From Butyricicoccus faecihominis (GTDB lineage Bacteria; Bacillota; Clostridia; Oscillospirales; Butyricicoccaceae), in contig NZ_JANGCE010000013.1 in assembly GCF_024462775.1 (NCBI RefSeq), positions 1-64,000 of the forward strand: DNA of 64,000 nt, given 5' to 3'. The notes under the pieces are model-generated. The model was not told the origin of the DNA. It saw nothing but the letters and a program-made list of their open reading frames with translations, and ran no database searches. A program made the position numbers and the translations under genes. How positions within the stretch are numbered: position 1 is the first letter of the stretch; every line of letters starts with the position of its first letter. Of this stretch, positions 59,067 to 64,000 are shown one piece after another.

Positions 59067-59282
59067 CTATTCACCGATATAAGTAAAGCGGGGGCCGTGA
59101 TAACCGTCGCGGTCGACCGTTTCGCTCCACATGGCGGCGGGACGGACCCATAGGCCGCGCTCGCCGTACAGCGCGCGGTAGACCACCATGGGTTCCCTCG
59201 TCTCCGAATGCCGGGCAAGTCCCAGCACTTCGTATTCATTGCCCTTGAAGTGCCGGTACCGGCCGGGGCGGATATCCGTCAC
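59067..59282 (-). CDS. DUF1653 family protein
   Basis: 71 residues starting MTDIRPGRYRHFKGNEYEVLGLARH, with the family pattern of a small beta-barrel-like domain (EPMVVYRALYGERGLWVRP). The function is unknown. It lies 1 bp after the ridA stop codon and is probably cotranscribed. Its stop codon is directly against the nested palindromic repeat. Confidence 0.85.
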   Translation of the reverse strand: MTDIRPGRYRHFKGNEYEVLGLARHSETREPMVVYRALYGERGLWVRPAAMWSETVDRDGYHGPRFTYIGE

Positions 59283-59283
59283 G

Positions 59284-59670
59284 TCACACCTTAATCGCGA
59301 TTACTTCGACCTCGACCTTGGCGCCGAGGGGAAGGGCCGCTACCTGCACGCAGGAACGAGCCGGCGCCTTTTCCGGGAAGTACTGGGCGTAAACGCCGTT
59401 GAAAGCGGCGAAGTCGTTCATGTCCGCGAGGAAGCAGGTGGTTTTGATGACGCGGTCCAAGCCGACGCCCGCCTGCGCGAGAACGACCTTCAGGTTGTAC
59501 ATCACCTGCGCGGTCTGCTCCTCAATGGTGGTCGCGACGATCTTGCCCACCTTGGGATCGATCGGTACCTGACCGGAGGTGAACACCATGCCGCCGGCTT
59601 CGATCGCCTGCGAGTACGGGCCGACGGCTTCGGGAGCCATATCGGTGTAAATTACGTTTTTGATAGCCAT
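59284..59670 (-). CDS. ridA: RidA family enamine/imine deaminase
   Basis: 128 residues of the YjgF/YER057c/UK114 family, which hydrolyses reactive 2-aminoacrylate and related imines from PLP enzymes. Seen: AVGPYSQAIEAGGMVFTSGQ and PARSCVQVAALPLGAKVEVE with the catalytic Arg. AAAGGAG precedes the ATG. It lies between typA and the DUF1653 gene. Confidence 0.93.
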   Translation of the reverse strand: MAIKNVIYTDMAPEAVGPYSQAIEAGGMVFTSGQVPIDPKVGKIVATTIEEQTAQVMYNLKVVLAQAGVGLDRVIKTTCFLADMNDFAAFNGVYAQYFPEKAPARSCVQVAALPLGAKVEVEVIAIKV

Positions 59671-59707
59671 GGAAAAACAATCTCCTTTTGTAATAAAATT
59701 AACTGGA

Positions 59708-61534
59708 TTACTTTTTGCCGCCCTTGACCTTTTTCAGGCGCTCGGTGTTGGATAGGATCTTTTTGCGGATTCGCACCGATTGCGGCGTGATTTCAAGCAG
59801 CTCGTCGTCGCCGAGGAACTCAAGCGCGGCCTCGATCGACATCTGGCGCGGCGGGATCAGGCGCAGCGCGTCGTCCGAACCGGAGGCGCGGGTGTTCGTC
59901 AGCTGCTTTTTCTTGCAGATGTTCACGGCCATGTCCTCGCCCCTCGGGTTTTCGCCGATGACCATGCCTTCGTACACGGGCGTGCCCGCGCCGATGAACA
60001 GCGTGCCGCGCTCCTGCGCGTTATACAGGCCGTAGGTGATGGATTCGCCGGACTCAAACGCGATCAGCGAGCCGGTCGAGCGCTTGGACACATCGCCCTT
60101 GTACGGCTGATAGCTGTGGAAGACGGAGGACAGCACGCCTTCGCCCTTGGTATCGGTCAGGAATTCCGTGCGGTAGCCGAACAGGCCGCGCGCCGGAACC
60201 AGAAACTCCATACGCATACGGTCGGAGCCCTTGGGGTTCATCGAGATCAATTCGCCCTTGCGGGAGCCCATCTTTTCCATGACCGAGCCGACCGCTTCCT
60301 GCGGTACGTCGGCAATCATGCGCTCGATCGGCTCGCACTTGACGCCGTCGATCTCGCGGAACAGCGCCTTGGGCGCGCCCACCTGAAATTCATAGCCTTC
60401 GCGGCGCAGGTTTTCGATCAGGATGGAAAGGTGCATCTCGCCGCGTCCGCATACGCGGAACGCGTCGGTCGTGTCGGTTTCGTTGACACGCAGCGAAACA
60501 TCCTTCAAAAGCTCGCGGAACAGGCGCTCGCGCAGGTGGCGCGAGGTGACGAACTTGCCTTCGCGTCCGGCGAAGGGGGAATCGTTGACCGAGAAGGTCA
60601 TTTCGACCGTCGGCTCGGAGATCTTGACAAAGGGCAGCGGCTCCACGTGCTCGGGGTCGCACAGCGTTTCGCCGATCGTTACGTTCTCAATGCCGGAGAA
60701 GCAGACGATCTCGCCCGCGCGGGCTTCCTCGGCGGGCTGGCGCTGCAGGTCCTCGATCGTGTAAAGCGTGACGACCTTGGCGTTGTAGGGCTTGGTCGCG
60801 CCGTGGTAATCGCACACGGTGACGGTTTGTCCGACTTTCATCGAGCCGCGCTCGATACGGCCGATGCCGATACGGCCGACATATTCGTTGTAATCGATGG
60901 AGGAGACCAGCATCTGCGCCGGGCCGTCCGTATCGACCTGCGGGGCGGGGATGTGCTCAAGGATCTGCTCAAACAGGGGGGTCAGATCCTCGCCCTCCAC
61001 GTTCGGGCTCATCGACGCCGTGCCCGCGCGGCCCGAGCAGTAGACGATGGGGCTGTCAAGCTGCTCGTCGGTCGCGTCGAGGTTCAGGAGCAGCTCGAGC
61101 ACTTCGTCGCCGATCTCGTTCAGGCGCGCGTCCGGTCGGTCGATCTTGTTGACCGCGATGATGATTTTGTGGCCGAACTCCAGCGCCTTTTGCAGCACGA
61201 AGCGGGTCTGGGGCATCGGGCCCTCGGCCGCGTCCACTAGCAGAACGACGCCGTCCACCATTTTTAGGATGCGTTCAACCTCGCCGGAAAAGTCGGCGTG
61301 GCCGGGGGTGTCTACAATATTGATCTTGACGTCCTTATAATGGACGGAGGTGTTTTTTGCTAAAATTGTGATGCCGCGCTCGCGTTCGATATCGCCCGAG
61401 TCCATCACGCGCTCTTCCACTACCTGATTCTCGCGGAACGCGCCTGCTTGCTTGAGCATTTGATCGACCAGCGTCGTCTTGCCGTGGTCAACGTGCGCAA
61501 TGATCGCAATATTGCGCAGATCGTTTCTTACCAT
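59708..61534 (-). CDS. typA: Ribosome-associated GTPase TypA/BipA
   Basis: 608 residues, a translational GTPase related to EF-G that assists 50S assembly under stress. G motifs HVDHGKTTL, DTPGHADF and NKID are intact; EF-G-like domains III and V follow, then the BipA-specific C-terminal domain (DDALRLIPPRQMSIEAALEF). The ATG has AGGAGG before it. The promoter is at 61572-61600. Confidence 0.97.
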   Translation of the reverse strand: MVRNDLRNIAIIAHVDHGKTTLVDQMLKQAGAFRENQVVEERVMDSGDIERERGITILAKNTSVHYKDVKINIVDTPGHADFSGEVERILKMVDGVVLLVDAAEGPMPQTRFVLQKALEFGHKIIIAVNKIDRPDARLNEIGDEVLELLLNLDATDEQLDSPIVYCSGRAGTASMSPNVEGEDLTPLFEQILEHIPAPQVDTDGPAQMLVSSIDYNEYVGRIGIGRIERGSMKVGQTVTVCDYHGATKPYNAKVVTLYTIEDLQRQPAEEARAGEIVCFSGIENVTIGETLCDPEHVEPLPFVKISEPTVEMTFSVNDSPFAGREGKFVTSRHLRERLFRELLKDVSLRVNETDTTDAFRVCGRGEMHLSILIENLRREGYEFQVGAPKALFREIDGVKCEPIERMIADVPQEAVGSVMEKMGSRKGELISMNPKGSDRMRMEFLVPARGLFGYRTEFLTDTKGEGVLSSVFHSYQPYKGDVSKRSTGSLIAFESGESITYGLYNAQERGTLFIGAGTPVYEGMVIGENPRGEDMAVNICKKKQLTNTRASGSDDALRLIPPRQMSIEAALEFLGDDELLEITPQSVRIRKKILSNTERLKKVKGGKK

Positions 61535-61571
61535 ATGAACCTCCTGATTTGGTCATTTTCCTACGGTTATT

Positions 61572-61600
61572 ATTATACTTTTTTTTGCGGCCTATTTCCA
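61572..61600 (-). promoter_or_regulatory. typA promoter
   Basis: Minus strand TATAAT (61577-61572) with TGGAAA 17 bp upstream (61600-61595); the -35 is weak. Confidence 0.5.
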
Positions 61601-61675
61601 GCTATTTAATGTTCAAAAAACCGGCTCGCAGCGGGGTGAAAACTGTGTGAATTTGCGGATTATCGTGTTTTTGTG

Positions 61676-62215
61676 TCACAGCACGATCTGTGCGGCGCCG
61701 AGGACCAGCATCAGCAGGCCGGAAAGACGGTTCAATCGCTTTCCGCTGACGAGCAGGCCGGCCCGCAGGCCAAGCGCGTTGCCAAGGCCGACGGTCAGAA
61801 CGCTGGCCGCGCCGACGGCGACCCCGGCCCAAACCGGCGGCACGCCGGCAAGCCCCGCGCCGAACGAAAGGCCGATGCAGTTGGCCGCGAGCGCCGCGCC
61901 GAGCAGAACGGCGTCGCGTATCGACAGGCGGCCCCGCGCCGCGCCTTCCTCCGGCGTTTCCGGCTCGGGCTCCAGCATGGCGCGCACGCCGAGCGCGATG
62001 ATCAGTAAGCCGCCCAGCACGTGCGTCAACCGTCCCCAGCCGAGCAGGAACGAGGCCGCGCCGCAGCACAGAAACGTCGCCACGGCGGAAAACAGGCCGA
62101 TCAATATGTTGCAGCCCAGTGTGATGCGCCGATTTTGTATGCCAAAGGACATACCGAGAAACAGGTTATCAAGGTTTGCCGAGATGCTCAGCAGAAGCGC
62201 TGATAGGATCTCCAT
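61676..62215 (-). CDS. MntP/YtaF-type membrane protein (putative manganese efflux or sporulation)
   Basis: 179 residues, six membrane segments in two homologous halves. Each half has the family signature: SANLDNLFLGMSFGIQ and ALAANCIGLSFGAGL. MntP exports Mn2+, while YtaF of Bacillus is a sporulation membrane protein of the same fold. The Asn-Leu-Asp core and Clostridial setting favour the YtaF branch, but I cannot settle which. GGAGGAAAAACT precedes the ATG. It is downstream of the tRNA-Gln terminator. Confidence 0.75.
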   Translation of the reverse strand: MEILSALLLSISANLDNLFLGMSFGIQNRRITLGCNILIGLFSAVATFLCCGAASFLLGWGRLTHVLGGLLIIALGVRAMLEPEPETPEEGAARGRLSIRDAVLLGAALAANCIGLSFGAGLAGVPPVWAGVAVGAASVLTVGLGNALGLRAGLLVSGKRLNRLSGLLMLVLGAAQIVL

Positions 62216-62289
62216 AGTTTTTCCTCCCGAATTGCATGCTATTCCAAACTATGGCGGCGGGAGAAAAAGCGTGCGGCGGGGGAAAGCAA

Positions 62290-62313
62290 AAACCGTCTCG
62301 AATGAGACGGTTT
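62290..62313 (-). terminator. Terminator of tRNA-Gln
   Basis: AAACCGTCTC (62290-62299), GAAT, GAGACGGTTT (62304-62313). Read on the minus strand it ends in a run of five T. Confidence 0.85.
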
Positions 62314-62319
62314 CATCTT

Positions 62320-62393
62320 TGGCAGCCGGAGAAGGATTCGAACCCTCACAAACAGAGTCAGAGTCTGTCGTGCTACCTTTACACAATCCGGCT
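62320..62393 (-). tRNA. tRNA-Gln (anticodon CUG)
   Basis: On the minus strand, acceptor AGCCGGA pairs with TCCGGCT. The anticodon stem ACAGA/TCTGT encloses loop CTCTGAC, giving anticodon CTG (codon CAG). The T arm contains GTTCGAATC and the 3' CCA is encoded. The gene is followed by a terminator and preceded by its own promoter. The G after the acceptor stem is the discriminator base, typical of tRNA-Gln. Confidence 0.93.
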
Positions 62394-62424
62394 ATATCAA
62401 CTTTTTTGCTAAACTGCAAGAGTT

Positions 62425-62454
62425 ATTATACAGTATACTCTGCCAGAAAGTCAA
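62425..62454 (-). promoter_or_regulatory. Promoter of tRNA-Gln
   Basis: Minus strand TTGACT (62454-62449), 18 bp, TATAAT (62430-62425), about 32 bp before the tRNA. Confidence 0.7.
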
Positions 62455-62602
62455 GGGTTTTATTCGGGAAATCGGAAAAATTTTAAAAAGTTTGCTATCG
62501 CGCCCTGCATTGGGCGGGCGGTCCAGCGACCGACGTGCGCGATGGGGGCATGTTTGCCCCTGTCCGCGCATAAGATTTACCGTGTGAAAGGAGGCGGTGC
62601 GC
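62455..62602. other. Gene-free interval between tRNA-Gln and spoIVFA-like gene
   Basis: Short GC-rich inverted repeats are visible (GGGGGCATGTTTGCCCC at 62545-62561, flanked by GCGCG and CGCGC). I see no ORF or clear promoter; the pair of genes downstream must be transcribed from somewhere within it. Confidence 0.4.
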
Positions 62603-63367
62603 ATGACGGGCAGAAGGCCGGTGCGTAAGCATGGCGGAGGTGGCGGCAAGGGTCTGCTGATCTGCATGCTGCTCATTATTGGCTTATTTGTGCTGAAATA
62701 TGCCGATACGCCATTTGCGCGTTCTGCGCGGGAAAAAGCGGCGGAGGTATTCGGCGGTTTTGGGATGGAGCACGTGCTGGCGGCGCTGGGCGGCGCGGAG
62801 AAGGACGAGGGTGCTGAAAACGTGTTTTCCGCCCAGACCGGCGCCGATACGGGGGCGGGCAAAACGGATAAAACCGACAAAGCGGATTACGCGGCGTCCT
62901 CCGGCGGCGCGGACGACATTTTGGGGCGGGAACAGACCCTGTTTCCCGACACTGTGGATGAAACGGTGTATCCCATGAAGTTCGAGCACAAGCAGCCGGC
63001 GGACGGCACGCTTACCTCGTCCTTCGGCAGCCGGCTCAGCCCGATCACGGGACAGCCCGGCTTCCATTACGGGCTGGATATCGCGGCGGACGAAGGCGTG
63101 CCGATCGGCGCGTTCGCGGACGGCACGGTGCGCGAGGTGGGCGAATCGAGCTACGGCAAGTATTTGATCATGGACCACGCGGACGGCTTTTCCACGCTCT
63201 ACGCCCATTGCAGCAGCATTTCCGCCAAGGTGGGCGATACGTTTACCTGCGGGCAGGAGATCGCCCGTGTCGGGCAGACCGGCAACGCGACCGGCCCGCA
63301 CCTGCATTTGGAGCTTTGGAAGGATGGGGCCGCGCTTGACCCGACGAGCTACCTGACCGCCGCGTGA
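62603..63367 (+). CDS. spoIVFA: SpoIVFA-like M23-family membrane protein
   Basis: About 254 residues. One membrane segment (LLICMLLIIGLFVLKYA) is followed by a low-complexity linker and a C-terminal LytM/M23 domain (about 130-254: SSFGSRLSPITGQPGFHYGLDI, GNATGPHLHLELW). The HxLD and HLH metal positions are present. Because a SpoIVFB-like protease follows with a GTGA overlap, it is probably SpoIVFA, the inhibitor of that protease during sporulation, rather than a wall hydrolase. ATG 62603 has AAAGGAGG 8 nt upstream. Confidence 0.8.
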   Translation: MTGRRPVRKHGGGGGKGLLICMLLIIGLFVLKYADTPFARSAREKAAEVFGGFGMEHVLAALGGAEKDEGAENVFSAQTGADTGAGKTDKTDKADYAASSGGADDILGREQTLFPDTVDETVYPMKFEHKQPADGTLTSSFGSRLSPITGQPGFHYGLDIAADEGVPIGAFADGTVREVGESSYGKYLIMDHADGFSTLYAHCSSISAKVGDTFTCGQEIARVGQTGNATGPHLHLELWKDGAALDPTSYLTAA

Positions 63368-63927
63368 GACTGGGCCGTTTGGAGGTGCGCGACGGTTTTT
63401 TCGTCACGCTGGCGGCCCTGCACTTGGCCGACGGGGCGGGCGTGCTGCCGCTGTTCCTGCTGGCCGCCGCGCTGCACGAATTGGGGCACGCGCTGACGCT
63501 GTACCTTGCGGGCGGCCGTCTGGACCGGCTGACGCTCACCGCCTGCGGCGCGGTGATGCGCTGCCGCTTGCCCGAGGGGCGCTGCGCCCGCGCGGCGATT
63601 TGTTTGGCGGGGCCGGCGGCAAGCTTTCTGCTCGCGGCAGCGGCCATGGCGGCGGGGGCGTATGTGCTCGCGGGCGCAAGCGTGCTGCTGGGCCTGTTCA
63701 ATCTGCTGCCCATGCCGCCGCTGGACGGCGGTATGGCGCTGGCGCATCTGCTGGACGGAAGGCTGCCGCGCGCGCGGCGCGGCATCGCGCTGGCCGCCGC
63801 GTTGGCGGTGCTCGCGCTCGGCCTTGGTCTGGCGCGAATTGGCGGCGGCGTTTGGCTGCTGCTCATCGGTATCGCCGTGTCCGTACAGGCGGGGAAAAGC
63901 CTTGCCAAAAGGCCGGTGCCGGTGTAA
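63364..63927 (+). CDS. spoIVFB: SpoIVFB-like M50 intramembrane metalloprotease
   Basis: 187 residues, very hydrophobic. The zinc site HELGH is in ALHELGHALTLYLAGG (about residue 40), and the third ligand is in FNLLPMPPLDGGMAL (about residue 121). In Bacillus SpoIVFB cleaves pro-sigma-K in the outer forespore membrane. At 187 residues it is shorter than the Bacillus enzyme (about 288), mostly by lacking the C-terminal CBS domain. It starts with GTG, coupled to the SpoIVFA-like gene. Confidence 0.85.
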   Translation: MRLGRLEVRDGFFVTLAALHLADGAGVLPLFLLAAALHELGHALTLYLAGGRLDRLTLTACGAVMRCRLPEGRCARAAICLAGPAASFLLAAAAMAAGAYVLAGASVLLGLFNLLPMPPLDGGMALAHLLDGRLPRARRGIALAAALAVLALGLGLARIGGGVWLLLIGIAVSVQAGKSLAKRPVPV

Positions 63928-63968
63928 AATAGAAATAACAACATAAAACAGACGGGATCGGAGGATTC

Positions 63969-64000
63969 ATGTTTCGGATCGGCGACAAGATCGTACATCC
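63969..64000 (+). CDS. CarD-like regulator, first codons only
   Basis: Eleven codons, MFRIGDKIVHP, after a good SD (GGAGG) 6 nt upstream, running off the window. FxIGDKIVHP is the typical start of CarD/CdnL-type RNA polymerase-binding proteins. The call rests on those few residues and the ribosome site. Confidence 0.6.
   Translation, partial: MFRIGDKIVH

Overview
The window is GC-rich, densely coded chromosomal DNA of a Gram-positive, spore-forming member of the Firmicutes. The evidence is a yicC-remA-gmk-rpoZ-coaBC-priA-def-fmt-rsmB-rlmN-prpC-prkC-rsgA-thiN block, CdaA/CdaR, a FabK-type fatty-acid operon, NrdR, a SpoIVFA/SpoIVFB-like pair and the start of a CarD-like gene. High GC together with this gene order suggests class Clostridia, probably Oscillospirales (Butyricicoccus/Agathobaculum-like). 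That placement is inference. I see no prophage, transposase, CRISPR array or rRNA.

Layout. 0-7 kb: a DUF815 ATPase (minus strand), then a DUF3343 protein with an EF2568-type cysteine desulfurase, cdaA-cdaR and a COG2509 flavoprotein. 7-24.8 kb: an RseC-like protein, a DUF5685/J-domain/membrane-protein trio and the long housekeeping block, interrupted by two kinds of intergenic repeat. 24.9-31.6 kb: an aspartate-type aminotransferase, purB, secDF, a TIM-barrel isomerase-like gene and nrdR. 31.6-34.4 kb: metNIQ behind a short Met-containing leader peptide and a terminator/antiterminator, which looks like a ribosome-mediated attenuator. 34.5-36.5 kb: a secreted WG-repeat/SLH protein. 36.5-46.1 kb: a complete type II fatty-acid synthesis locus with fabD transcribed divergently from fabH-fabK-fabG-fabF-accB-fabZ-accC-accD-accA-acpP. 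46.1-51.7 kb: an erythromycin-esterase-like lipoprotein, then an XRE repressor divergent from a flotillin operon, with one copy of a matched operator at each start site. 51.7-57.3 kb: an alpha/beta hydrolase, a GPH sugar transporter and an RbsD-like mutarotase, divergent from an AraC regulator fused to a GH39 domain that has lost its acid/base residue. 57.3-64 kb: an ECF sigma/anti-sigma-like pair, a nested palindromic repeat, DUF1653, RidA, TypA, an MntP/YtaF-like protein, tRNA-Gln(CUG), the spoIVFAB-like pair and the first codons of a CarD-like gene.

The most unusual signals are: (1) the metNIQ leader-peptide attenuator; (2) a roughly 165-bp intergenic element, present twice in opposite orientations, whose linkers are conserved while its hairpin stems differ in sequence but keep pairing, with a third fragment before secD; (3) fully overlapping divergent fabD/fabH promoters, with a related promoter on the esterase lipoprotein gene; (4) the XRE/flotillin regulatory unit with tandem paralogous membrane proteins; (5) the AraC-GH39 fusion as a likely sugar sensor. 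Starts were chosen by Shine-Dalgarno (SD) spacing. Promoters and hairpins were read by eye; no folding or database search was run.
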